A stretch of 64,000 bases of DNA from contig CAWBGB010000006.1 of NCBI GenBank assembly GCA_963788285.1, positions 90,084-154,083 of the forward strand. The letters are read 5' to 3'. The notes below the pieces were generated by a model. That model ran no database searches. It was not told where the DNA came from and was given only the letters and a program-made list of their open reading frames with translations. Source of the DNA: Alicyclobacillus_A sp963788285 (GTDB taxonomy: Bacteria; Bacillota; Bacilli; Alicyclobacillales; Alicyclobacillaceae). Positions 9,069 through 18,484 of this stretch are shown piece after piece. Numbering within the stretch: the first letter of the stretch is position 1; the number at the start of each line of letters is the position of its first letter. The position numbers and the translations under genes were made by a program.

Positions 9069-9725
9069 ATGAATCTGATTGTTCACGACGTCGAAGCCAT
9101 CGTCCGCAAAGGATTGATGTATGACTCGGAAATCATTGAAATCGCCGCCATCCGTGTGCAACTTCAGGACGGGGCTTTCGTCATACAGGATAAGTTCCAT
9201 TCTTACGTGGAGCCGCAAGGTGTCGCGTCCATCCCTGTCACGACCACAAAGCTGACGGGCATTACGCAGGAGCAGGTTCAGAAAGCTGGACAGTTTCCGG
9301 AGGTCATTGCGAAGTTTCGAGAATGGTTGGGATCAGACGAGTATTACCTGTGTTCGTGGTCGTTGTCCGACAGAGACTACTTCATCGCGGATTGCCGAAG
9401 ACATGAGATATCTACGGACTGGATCCGGAATTACAACGACATTCAGCGATGGTTTGGGAAGAAGTTTCAGCTGGAACGGCGCGCTGGGCTGAAAACAGCC
9501 ATGGAAATGCTCGAATTAACCGCGGAAGGCCACGCGCACAGTGCGATGTCGGACGCTTACAACACCCTGCAGGTGTTAACTCGTATCTACGACCCTGAAG
9601 ATCCCATCTTTACCCTGGAGCACAACGACTGTTCTGGGACATATCAGTTGGAAGTGGTATACGAAGAGGATTTTCGCAATAATCCGTTTGCGGCGTTGAA
9701 GGATGTCCTTCGACTAGACTCGTAG
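9069..9725 (+). CDS. DEDDh 3'-5' exonuclease
   Basis: 218-residue exonuclease of the DnaQ/ERI-1-like fold. ExoI acidic residues are D7 and E9 (VHDVEA), the middle aspartate is in SWSLSDRDYF and the ExoIII H-x4-D pair is in HAHSAMSDAYN. The start at ATG 9069 is chosen because GGTGAGGAG lies just before it; the frame stays open farther upstream without a better site. It may trim RNA or DNA ends; the sequence does not show which. The next gene begins 18 bases downstream, so the two probably share a transcript. Confidence 0.85.
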   Translation: MNLIVHDVEAIVRKGLMYDSEIIEIAAIRVQLQDGAFVIQDKFHSYVEPQGVASIPVTTTKLTGITQEQVQKAGQFPEVIAKFREWLGSDEYYLCSWSLSDRDYFIADCRRHEISTDWIRNYNDIQRWFGKKFQLERRAGLKTAMEMLELTAEGHAHSAMSDAYNTLQVLTRIYDPEDPIFTLEHNDCSGTYQLEVVYEEDFRNNPFAALKDVLRLDS

Positions 9726-9743
9726 AGAGAGGAGGATAATCTG

Positions 9744-10103
9744 GTGGAAAAGGTCGTTTTCATTGAGGTTGGAATGGGGATTGACCTGCACGGGCAAGAC
9801 GTGACGGTTGCGGCCGTCCGGGCTTGCAAGGATGCGATTGGACACAACTCGATGCCAGGCATCCGGGACGTGTTGCCTGGTGGGGATCTGGACAATATGA
9901 TTGTTCGCGTGACGCTCGGGGTTCCCTTTCGGCACAACGAGCTCGATTTAAAAGCTGTGCGCAACGTGTTCCCGTATGGCCAGGTGCACGTACAGGTGGT
10001 TCAAGGTGGCCTGGTAGCGAGCAGTGGCATCGTGTTGCCGGACAAGGGTGACGTTACCGACGAAATGGTTATTGTCAACGCAGTGGTGGAAGTCGGGTAT
10101 TGA
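9744..10103 (+). CDS. Lin0512 family protein
   Basis: 119-residue protein matching the small conserved Lin0512 family, which has no established biochemical role. It carries GMGIDLHGQDVT near the N-terminus and the conserved HNSMPGIRDVLPGG and VTLGVPF stretches. GTG start preceded by GGAGGA. It follows the exonuclease gene by 18 bases. The downstream interval to 10233 contains a perfect 8-bp hairpin (GCGTCACC/GGTGACGC) but no T tract. Confidence 0.8.
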   Translation: MEKVVFIEVGMGIDLHGQDVTVAAVRACKDAIGHNSMPGIRDVLPGGDLDNMIVRVTLGVPFRHNELDLKAVRNVFPYGQVHVQVVQGGLVASSGIVLPDKGDVTDEMVIVNAVVEVGY

Positions 10104-10233
10104 AATCGCTTCATGGACCGTTGCACATGCTGAAAGGTGAACTTCTTCTGCCTCGCGTCACCGTGAGGTGACGCCGCCTCCCATGACCCGTGTGCAAATG
10201 TACTGAGGATGGAACCGCCTTCATGAGATTCGG

Positions 10234-11226
10234 TTAGTCCCTGTCACCCTCGGATTCTTTTTCCATCACGACGTTCAGCTCTACGGCTGCGGCCTCGCTC
10301 ACAATGTTGTACAACACTTCAAGATCATCTAGTACCGCTTGTGGGCGTTTCACAAATGGCGGCGGACCGAACGTGTGGGGGATATCTTGCGTCTGTGCCA
10401 TGTCGTCGGGGGACAGGGTTATTTCCAACTCAAGGATGTCACTTCCAGCCTTCCAAAATCGACCTGCCTTAACCTCATGCCAAAGTCTTTGCGGCGGTGA
10501 CAATGTTTCTACATCCACGACGGCCTCGGAAGAATCTGGTCCAGGCTTTTCACCTTCACCAGAACTTCGCGGCAGCGTCTTGTGCGAATCGTGGAATCCG
10601 CGGTTCATCTTGTCTGACGAAACGTCAGGCGTCTTGATGGGTGCGTCAGCCGAATGTAGTAGCGCATCGTAGGGTTTCAATAGGTTTAGATCATCCGAAT
10701 CCCTGAGATGGCGTATGATCGTATCCTCATCGAGACCACGTAGCGCAAGAAGGTACAAGGGATGCTCCACAAGTCGTGCGCCAAACGCGTAATACACGGC
10801 GGCCATATGTTTGCATGGGTCTCCCCAGTCGGGGCATGTACAGTCACCGTAGATGTCGCTGGCGGACGCAGGAAACAGAGAGACGTTGGACGCTTGAAAC
10901 TCGGATGCGAGTTCATACGGAAATTGGTGGTTGAGCAGGGCACGGAACAGAGACGGATTCCGTTGTATCTCCTGTAAGACGCGATGTCGTTGACTTGGAG
11001 GCCAGCACTTCAACTGGAATGATACGCGGTACGGGGTTTTTTGGTTTCCCTGGACTTCCGCGTACACTGTGTTTTCGGAAACACGCAAATTTCGCACTGC
11101 GCCCTGTCGCATGTAGGATTTACCACGACTCATGCGAACGTTTTGACCAAAGCAGCTCTGCAGCGCCTCATCCCATCGGTTCTGCATCCATTTGTCGGTT
11201 TCGTGAATTCTTCGGTTCCGAGTCAT
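10234..11226 (-). CDS. SWIM zinc finger protein, YwqB-like
   Basis: 330 residues with a SWIM zinc-binding motif C129-x-C131-x6-C138-x-H140 (CTCPDWGDPCKHM). SWIM domains are thought to bind DNA or protein. It overlaps the stop of the upstream SNF2 helicase gene by four bases (ATGA), the same pairing as ywqA-ywqB in Bacillus subtilis, so the two products probably work in one complex. The region around residues 200-240 is low-complexity and rich in S, D and P, likely a linker. Confidence 0.8.
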   Translation of the reverse strand: MTRNRRIHETDKWMQNRWDEALQSCFGQNVRMSRGKSYMRQGAVRNLRVSENTVYAEVQGNQKTPYRVSFQLKCWPPSQRHRVLQEIQRNPSLFRALLNHQFPYELASEFQASNVSLFPASASDIYGDCTCPDWGDPCKHMAAVYYAFGARLVEHPLYLLALRGLDEDTIIRHLRDSDDLNLLKPYDALLHSADAPIKTPDVSSDKMNRGFHDSHKTLPRSSGEGEKPGPDSSEAVVDVETLSPPQRLWHEVKAGRFWKAGSDILELEITLSPDDMAQTQDIPHTFGPPPFVKRPQAVLDDLEVLYNIVSEAAAVELNVVMEKESEGDRD

Positions 11227-14200
11227 GCGTCATTCCTTCCTTCGAGTACATCTGCACGAAGCGCAAACAATTGTTTCAGTTCATCTGTGGTCATTTCCGT
11301 AATCCACGACTCACCATCTGCCATGATTTGATCTGAGAGTGCCTGCTTCAGTTCTATCAATTCATCAATCCGCTCTTCCAACGTGCCACGGCAAATCAAC
11401 TTGTGCACTTGAACATTCTTCTGTTGGCCAAGTCGAAAGGCACGGTCCGTCGCCTGATTTTCCACCGCAGGATTCCACCACCTGTCATAGTGGATTACGT
11501 GGCTCGCGCGCGTTAAATTTAACCCGACACCACCCGCGCGAAGCGACAAGACAAACACTTGAGGGCCGTCCACTTGCTGGAATCGCTCCACCATCTCGTC
11601 ACGTGCACGCTTTGATATACCGCCGTGTAGGAAAAGTGGGGGATGCTTTGTAGATTTCTCAATGAATTGACATAAAAGTTTGCCCATTTCCCTGTACTGC
11701 GTAAACACGAGCACAGATTCGCCATTGTCGAGGATCTTGGGCAACAATTCTGCTAGGCGAAGGAGCTTGCCTGACCTTCTTGGTGTGAAGGGGCTGCCGT
11801 CTTGCAAAAATAGCGCGGGGTGGTTACAGATTTGTTTCAATTTCGTCAGCATAGCGAGAATGAGTCCGCGCCGTGCCATACCCTCGAGTTGTTCGATTTG
11901 TTGCGTGAAATCTTCTACACTCGCGCGGTACAGAGCGACTTGCTCCATGCTCAGAGAACAGTAGGCTTTCATGTCAATTTTCTCCGGTAAGTCTGAAACA
12001 ATCGATTTATCGGTTTTCACGCGCCGGAGCAGCAAATGGCTGCACAAGGCGTTTCAACGTCTGTGCCCTGTCCGTATCTTGCCAGCGTTCAATGGGGATG
12101 GAAAACTGACTGCGAAATTCCTGCGCTGATCCGAGAAATCCCGGGTTCAGGAAGCGAAAGATGGACCACAGTTCTGCGAGCCGATTCTCCACAGGGGTTC
12201 CGGTCATCGCAATTTTCCGATCCGCTGCCAATCGACTCACGCTTCTCGCCTGCTTACTTTCGTGATTCTTAATGTTCTGTGCCTCGTCCAGCGTGATCAG
12301 TGACCACCGGATACGGGTGAAGTCCGCTTCGTCCCGTGGAACGAGGGGATATGATGTGAGCACGACATCGACGTCCTCGCACTTGGCGACGAATCCTTCC
12401 TCGTGTAGGCGCTGCGGACCGTGGTGGACGTACACATTCAAGTGTGGCGCAAATTTCTCCAACTCCTTTTGCCAGTTTCCAAGTACGGATGTTGGACAGA
12501 TGACCAGTGACGGACCACCAACCCAACGGCTGGAAAGAGCGGTGGTAGAGGTACGGCCCATTTTCATGGTTCGGGGTTCGCCGTTTACGTCTTGGCCCTT
12601 ATTCAACAGGCAAAGGAGAGCGATGAGTTGTATGGTCTTACCAAGGCCCATGTCGTCCGCGAGACAAACACCGAAACCCATGTCGGTCATGGCTGCCAGC
12701 CACGAGAAACCTCGCTCCTGGTACGGGCGGAGCGTTCCACGCAACGTCGATGGAATAGTGGCTTTGGGGGGCGTCCAACTTCCACTTAGGAACGCTTCAA
12801 AGTCCTCCGGGAGCTCAAACGTCAACTGCCCTCCAAGTTCATCCTGGCCGAACCGTTCCACTGCTTCGTGTTCCTTCAGCAGTTGTGCCAAAGTCAAAGG
12901 CGAGTTAGAAAATCGCTGAATATACTGCACGGTTCGCTGAAGTTCTGTTGGGTTGACTTCCATCCATTGGCCGCGGATTTGAACCAAAGGTAGATTGAGC
13001 CGCGCCAGCGATTCCACTTCTTCCATGGAGATGGATCCATCTCCAAGCGACACTTGCGGTTCGAACTCCAGGAGCGACGACATGCCAAGACGTCCGCCAA
13101 TTAAGTTTTGGTGACTCGAATTGGCAGGTTTCCGCAGGCGAAGTTTTGTGCGTAAACGTTGCCGCCCCACCGGAGTCCACCAAGATGGAAGTACGACCGA
13201 AAATCCAGCCTTATGTAACGCGGGTGCGCCCTCTTTGAGAAACCGATAGGCGTCGTTCGCGGTAAGGTCCATCCCTGTGGGTTCTGGGAACAGACTTTGT
13301 TCCAGTGGTGGATAGATCTTGCACGCCCGGCTGAGCTCTAAATGTACCAGCTCTCGAAGGGGCTGTTCAGGAATCTTCAGGACCTCTAATGCTTCAGGTG
13401 ACTGTGTGCCGAGCCAAATGTCTTGGGCGGGTATCGAAAGGCTTGGCATATCGATGGCTTGTACAGCGAACATAAGGTGCCAATCGGCGAGTGGATGTTG
13501 TGTCGGGGGCACGGACACATGTACGGCCGTCCCGTCATGCACGCCATCGTGGCCACAATGAACTCGACTGTCTGTAGGTGTCGGGGCTACGAGACGAAAT
13601 TGAAGGCGCAAGTTCGACTTACGAAGTTTGGCACCAGCAAGCCAAGATTGGATGTCACGGGAGAGTTCCTCCAAAGAAGTACGCCATCCCCAGATGGGAA
13701 GGGACTTGGGTTGGAGTAAGCCTTGAACCCACGCTTCTGCAACCAGATTTGGGTGACGTCGGTGTTGTGGTAGCATGGGCACGCGTTTCGTATACGATTC
13801 GCGAACAAAACAGTCTACGGCTTGCGATGCAATCTCCTCCAGCAAACGGATGGCTGAGAGCCTGTACCACTGTTGGCACGAGGACGGCGAAAAACACCAG
13901 CACGCTGGCGGCATATTGCCAGCGAAGGTTTGCAGCTGCTGCCTATCTTCGGATTGACTAAAATCAGCAACAAAGTATGAATTTGCAGAGTGGTACGTAC
14001 GGTAGTCTGTGCTGACTTTCAGAGCCGGTAAAAACCGGCGCATTGCGAGAAGTCTCAACACGTAACGCGCAAACTTGTGCCAAAATTTGATGTCTTCACC
14101 AAGTACGCGGGATTTCCTTGAGAACCTCGAACTATCTGAAAGGTCAATCTGAGACAACACGCGCATGGCTTCAGCGGGTGGAATACGAACGCCATACACT

Positions 14201-14433
14201 TCTTTATTCGGCAAACGACGTGCTGAGTTTCCTTTGAGTGTACCTGCTTGCGTATATTGAGGTATGTACAGTTTTTCCGAATGAATGTGGTCAAACGTCA
14301 ATAAATTTTCTGATAACTGGAACGGAGGTTCTCGCAAAGAGAACAAGAATTCATGCGCGAATACGACTCGAGTCCCTTCCATTCCATACAGGAAAAAGTA
14401 GTCAGGGAACCATAGTCCGTGTAGGGTTAACAT
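11223..14433 (-). pseudogene. SNF2-family helicase, YwqA-like, one frameshift
   Basis: Swi2/Snf2-type ATPase whose two RecA lobes fall in different frames. The first frame (to 12007) has the N-terminal bacterial SNF2-associated region, Walker A DMGLGKT, DEAQ box and GTPVENRL motif, then reads off frame after KRLVQPF. One extra base near 12031 moves the continuation (LLRRVKTDKS onward, with VFTQYREMG, GGVGLNL and QATDRAFRLGQ) into the second frame ending at 11223. All helicase motifs survive, so the shift is recent or a sequencing error. I start at ATG 14433, which has GGAGG 13 bases upstream; a GTG at 14484 is also possible. Coupled to the SWIM gene. Confidence 0.8.
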
Positions 14434-14544
14434 TCGCTTTTCTTTGCCTCCAGGACAAGGCGTTCTCGTGTCTAATGCTAACACACTCTGCGCGTCCTAT
14501 TCATAGTAAACCTGGGATAAACAAAGTTCATGGAGGGACGAGGT

Positions 14545-15096
14545 ATGGGAAGGATGTATTTCTGGATTGTACTTGGGGTGGGCACGCCTATCTGGCTCTG
14601 CGTTCGGTGGAACAGGTACAAGAAACAGTCCAGGGCGTTTCGACAGGGGCAAGAGATTATTGTCAATGGATTTCTTGTTTATGTATTGGCTGTCGTCTAC
14701 CTAACGTTGTTTTCGCACAACGTGGACATGGGCATTCACCCACATACGTTTAATTGGATTCCACTGGTGGAAATGAAGTGGCTGCTACACCGTCCCGAAG
14801 TTGCCTGGATGAACATCGCCGGCAACGTCCTGATGTTCATTCCACTCGGAGTCTTTCTTTCAATGATGTTTCGAGGAAGACTCAAATTTGGATGGATCGT
14901 ATGCATTGGTTTGATCTGTTCGTTTGCTATTGAATGTGTGCAATGTTGGATGGGGACAAGAAATGCTGACATCGACGACGTCCTGTTGAACACCATTGGG
15001 GCTGGCGTAGGATTTGTTGTTTACCGAATGGGGCGGATGATCAAAGAAGTTCAGTACTGGGGTTTGTCAGATGAGAGACGGCCTCCACACGGGTAG
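14545..15096 (+). CDS. VanZ-like membrane protein
   Basis: 183-residue integral membrane protein of the VanZ superfamily with about five hydrophobic segments and the family hallmarks NWIPL, NIAGNVLMFIPLG and AIECVQ followed by RNADIDDVLLNTIGAGVG. The ATG at 14545 follows GGAGGG at proper spacing. VanZ domains are linked to low-level glycopeptide resistance in some bacteria, but most chromosomal copies have no known function. It is read divergently from the helicase gene. Confidence 0.85.
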   Translation: MGRMYFWIVLGVGTPIWLCVRWNRYKKQSRAFRQGQEIIVNGFLVYVLAVVYLTLFSHNVDMGIHPHTFNWIPLVEMKWLLHRPEVAWMNIAGNVLMFIPLGVFLSMMFRGRLKFGWIVCIGLICSFAIECVQCWMGTRNADIDDVLLNTIGAGVGFVVYRMGRMIKEVQYWGLSDERRPPHG

Positions 15097-15112
15097 ATGC
15101 CGTCTCATTTGC
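15075..15112 (+). terminator. Terminator of the VanZ gene
   Basis: Stem GAGACGGC/GCCGTCTC with a T-containing tail. The stem begins inside the last codons of the gene, and the stop codon lies in the loop. Confidence 0.6.
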
Positions 15113-15305
15113 TATGGGTTGCGTTGTTTCGAGGGCTACGAATGCTTTACACTAAGATGTAGACTGGGATGTCGCTTCGTAAACGATGGCCTTATATAGT
15201 AGACTGGTGGAGAAACGAGGGTGTCGGACCGGCGTGGTGGATAACCTCATGTTACAGAACTTGAACACCCGGTGTTGATACATATGGTGTGGAAGGAGCA
15301 AACAC

Positions 15306-16484
15306 ATGGTCATTCAACCAAAAGTCCGCGGATTCATCTGCACGACAGCTCATCCAGTGGGCTGTGCAAAACACGTGCAGGAGCAGATTGACTACGTAAA
15401 AGCACAGGGAAAAGTAGACGGACCGAAGAAAGTATTGGTTATCGGTGCGTCCACGGGGTACGGCTTGGCTTCGCGAATCGCTACGGCCTTTGCCTCGGGA
15501 GCGGCGACGCTCGGCGTGTTTTTCGAGAAGCAGGCCTCCGACAATCGCACGGCAACAGCGGGCTGGTATAACACGGCAGCATTTCATCGCGCTGCGGAGG
15601 AAGCGGGGCTGTATGCCAAGAGCATCAATGGGGATGCATTCTCCGACGAGATCAAGGCAGAGACCATCCGCACCATCAAGGAAGATCTCGGTGAAGTCGA
15701 TTTGGTCGTCTACAGTCTGGCGTCCCCACGGAGAACGCATCCAAAGACCGGAGAGTCATTTTCCTCCGTGTTGAAGCCCATTGGCAAACCGTTCACCAAC
15801 AAAACGGTGAACTTCCACACGGGTGAAGTCACGCAGGTTTCGCTAGAACCGGCCACGGAAGAAGAGATTCGCCAGACGGTGGCAGTGATGGGCGGCGAGG
15901 ACTGGGAAATGTGGATCCACGCTCTGAACGAGGCCGGCGTGTTGGCGGACAGTGCTATCACGGTAGCGTATTCCTACATCGGACCCGAGTTGACTAAAGC
16001 GGTATACCGCGATGGTACCATTGGCCGGGCCAAGGACCATCTGGAGGCAACTGCCCGCAAGCTAGACGAGTATCTTCAGGGGAAGGGCGGACACGCCTAC
16101 ATCTCCGTCAATAAGGCTGTGGTCACTCAATCGAGTTCTGCCATCCCGGTGGTTCCGTTGTACATCTCCTTACTCTTCCAGGTCATGAAAGACAAGGGGC
16201 TGCACGAGGGGTGTGTGGAGCAGATGTATCGGCTGTTTGCAAATAGGCTGTACAACGGCGGTCAGACGCCAGTGGACGACAAGGGCCGTATTCGACTGGA
16301 CGATTGGGAGATGCGGGGCGATGTACAGGAACAGGTGGCTTCTTTGTGGGACCAGGTGAACAGCGAAAACTTGGAGAAACTTACGGACATTGAAGGATAT
16401 CGCAGGGAGTTCATGAAACTGTTTGGCTTCGGGCTCCAGGGCGTCGACTATGACGCGGATGTGAATCCGGTCGTGCCATTGTAA
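15306..16484 (+). CDS. fabV: Enoyl-ACP reductase FabV
   Basis: 392-residue NAD(P)H-dependent trans-2-enoyl-ACP (or -CoA) reductase of the FabV group, which finishes each fatty-acid elongation cycle. The dinucleotide-binding loop GASTGYG is at 48-54, and the active-site pair is Y222-x8-K231, the spacing that separates FabV from FabI (x6). FabV enzymes are known to be refractory to triclosan. GTGGAAGGAG precedes the ATG. It stands alone between a 209-base leader and its own terminator. Confidence 0.93.
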   Translation: MVIQPKVRGFICTTAHPVGCAKHVQEQIDYVKAQGKVDGPKKVLVIGASTGYGLASRIATAFASGAATLGVFFEKQASDNRTATAGWYNTAAFHRAAEEAGLYAKSINGDAFSDEIKAETIRTIKEDLGEVDLVVYSLASPRRTHPKTGESFSSVLKPIGKPFTNKTVNFHTGEVTQVSLEPATEEEIRQTVAVMGGEDWEMWIHALNEAGVLADSAITVAYSYIGPELTKAVYRDGTIGRAKDHLEATARKLDEYLQGKGGHAYISVNKAVVTQSSSAIPVVPLYISLLFQVMKDKGLHEGCVEQMYRLFANRLYNGGQTPVDDKGRIRLDDWEMRGDVQEQVASLWDQVNSENLEKLTDIEGYRREFMKLFGFGLQGVDYDADVNPVVPL

Positions 16485-16497
16485 TCTTCAGTCAACG

Positions 16498-16528
16498 ACG
16501 ACTGTCACCTAGGTGGCAGTCGTTTTTC
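16498..16528 (+). terminator. fabV terminator
   Basis: Perfect 12-bp stem ACGACTGTCACC/GGTGGCAGTCGT with a two-base gap, followed by TTTTT, 13 bases after the fabV stop codon. Confidence 0.9.
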
Positions 16529-16553
16529 ATGAATGTAGGTGGAGGGAATCAAC

Positions 16554-17021
16554 GTGATACGCGTACTGTTTTTATGCCTCGGGAACATTTGCAGGTCTCC
16601 TATGGCAGAGGCCGTTTTTCGCAAGATGGTCAAGGACGAAGGTCTGGATGACAGGATTGAAATTGACTCTGCCGGGCTCGGCGGCTGGCATGTGGGGGAG
16701 CGGCCCCACAGGGGCACTTTAGAGGTTTTGAGTAAGCACGGTGTGGACCATTCAGGTATCCGTGCCCGTCAATTCACGAAACAGGACATTGAGGCGTTCG
16801 ATTACATTGTTGCGATGGACGAAGACAACATATCCGGCCTCGCAAGATTCGGGATGAAGAAGGGGCCACGCGTGTTTAAACTGTTGGACCTTGTCCCCGA
16901 TGAGCAAGACTCGGACGTCCCGGATCCTTATTACACGGGCAACTTCGACCGGGTATATGAGTTGGTTCACAAGGGGTGTGCGGCATTGCTCAAAAAGATG
17001 AAGGAAGAATACCATCTCTAA
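16554..17021 (+). CDS. Low-molecular-weight protein tyrosine phosphatase
   Basis: 155-residue cytoplasmic phosphatase. The P-loop CLGNICR starts at residue 8 (C8-x5-R14-S15), and the general-acid aspartate is in DVPDPYYTG near the C-terminus. I use the GTG at 16554, which has GGTGGAGGG upstream; an in-frame GTG at 16539 lies inside that site. Relatives in Bacilli dephosphorylate proteins or arginine-phosphate; which applies is not visible. The amidohydrolase gene starts 63 bases downstream. Confidence 0.88.
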   Translation: MIRVLFLCLGNICRSPMAEAVFRKMVKDEGLDDRIEIDSAGLGGWHVGERPHRGTLEVLSKHGVDHSGIRARQFTKQDIEAFDYIVAMDEDNISGLARFGMKKGPRVFKLLDLVPDEQDSDVPDPYYTGNFDRVYELVHKGCAALLKKMKEEYHL

Positions 17022-17084
17022 GGCGTAGGAACGCGGCGTATGATCATCGATACGTGTGCTATCGACAACGACGTGGGGGAATAT

Positions 17085-18227
17085 ATGATGCTAGCGATTC
17101 AAAACGGAACCGTTGCAACAGGTACAGGAGAAGTATTCGAATGTGGAAAGGTGCTTATCCAGGATGGAAAGATTGTGGCTGTCGGCCATGGTTTTGAAGC
17201 CCCGAGTGACGCAAAAGTGATAGATGCAACGGACCAGTACGTAACTCCGGGCATTATCGATGTCCATACACATCTTGGGGTGTATGAACTGGAAGTTGGC
17301 AAAGAAGGGCAAGACTTTAATGAGACTACTTCTCCCACCACGCCCCACGTACGTGCGTTAGATGGAATTAATCCCATGGATCCGGGATTCAAGGACGCTA
17401 TCAAGACGGGAATTACCACGGTGCAAGTGATGCCAGGTAGTGCCAATGTCATTGGCGGGGAAATGGTTGTCCTGAAGACATACGGAAACATTGTGGATCA
17501 AATGGTTATCAAAAGTCCTTCCGGCATGAAATCCGCGTTTGGAGAAAATCCAAAGGCGGTCTACGGAGGTAAGGACAAGGTCGCGACGCGTATGGGAATT
17601 GCTGCGTTATTTCGGCAGCAGTTTATGAAAGCGCAAGACTACCTTCGAGATTTGGAGAAAGGACATGCTGTATCGCGCGATCTGGGTCTGGAAAACCTGG
17701 CCAAGGTACTGCGAGGAGAGATTCCCCTCCGCGCCCATGCACATCGTGCGGATGACATTGCGACCGTTTTACGTTTGCGGGATGAGTTCAATATCCGTGT
17801 CACGATTGAACACTGTACAGAGGGCCACCTGATTGCGGACTACATCGCCGAAAAGGGCGTTCGTGTGTCTGTAGGGCCAACCATGTCCAGCAGATACAAG
17901 GTCGAGTTGGCCAACAAGGGGTTTCACGCTGCCGTCGCGTTGACGAAGGCGGGAGTCCCTGTGTCGATTACGACGGATCATCCTGTGGTGAGTATCGAGT
18001 ACCTGATCACGGCGACGGCAAACGCGGTCAAACACGGACTGGACGAAAAGACCGCACTTCAGGCCATTACGCTGAATGCCGCAAAGCACTTGGAAGTTGA
18101 ACACCGAGTGGGCTCGTTGGAACCCGGCAAAGACGCAGATGTCGTCATTTGGACGGGCAATCCGCTGGACTTGCGCAACACCGTTGTTGCTACGCTGATT
18201 GAAGGGAACATTGTGTACCGCGCCTGA
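17085..18227 (+). CDS. Amidohydrolase (imidazolonepropionase-like)
   Basis: Metal-dependent hydrolase of the amidohydrolase superfamily, 380 residues from the ATG at 17085, which has GGGGG just upstream; an ATG at 17040 would add a poorly conserved extension. The metal-binding HxH is in IIDVHTHLG, further ligands are likely in RAHAHRADD and EHCTEG, and the catalytic aspartate in ITTDHP. The C-terminal GSLEPGKDADVVIWTG strand motif is typical. The substrate cannot be assigned. Mobile-element debris begins directly after its stop. Confidence 0.82.
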   Translation: MMLAIQNGTVATGTGEVFECGKVLIQDGKIVAVGHGFEAPSDAKVIDATDQYVTPGIIDVHTHLGVYELEVGKEGQDFNETTSPTTPHVRALDGINPMDPGFKDAIKTGITTVQVMPGSANVIGGEMVVLKTYGNIVDQMVIKSPSGMKSAFGENPKAVYGGKDKVATRMGIAALFRQQFMKAQDYLRDLEKGHAVSRDLGLENLAKVLRGEIPLRAHAHRADDIATVLRLRDEFNIRVTIEHCTEGHLIADYIAEKGVRVSVGPTMSSRYKVELANKGFHAAVALTKAGVPVSITTDHPVVSIEYLITATANAVKHGLDEKTALQAITLNAAKHLEVEHRVGSLEPGKDADVVIWTGNPLDLRNTVVATLIEGNIVYRA

Positions 18228-18484
18228 CTAACGAATGGCTGGTCGCTCCGAAGCGCGAAACAGGCGATTGAGCGGATAGACAAGGTTGTGAACTAGAAAG
18301 GGTCTACTCGGTCGTGGATGTAGACATCACCGGATATTTTAACAATATCCCGCACGCCAAACTGCTCAATCTCGTGGAGCAAAGAGTAGCGACCGAAGAG
18401 TATTGAAACTCATTCGTATGTGGCTGAAAGCCGGAGTCATGAAAGATGGTCAATACCATGACACGGAAATCGGCAGTCCTCAGG

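Noticed and set aside
10156..10175. Perfect hairpin as terminator between the Lin0512 and SWIM genes
   Set aside because: No T tract on either side; kept only as a remark in the Lin0512 entry.
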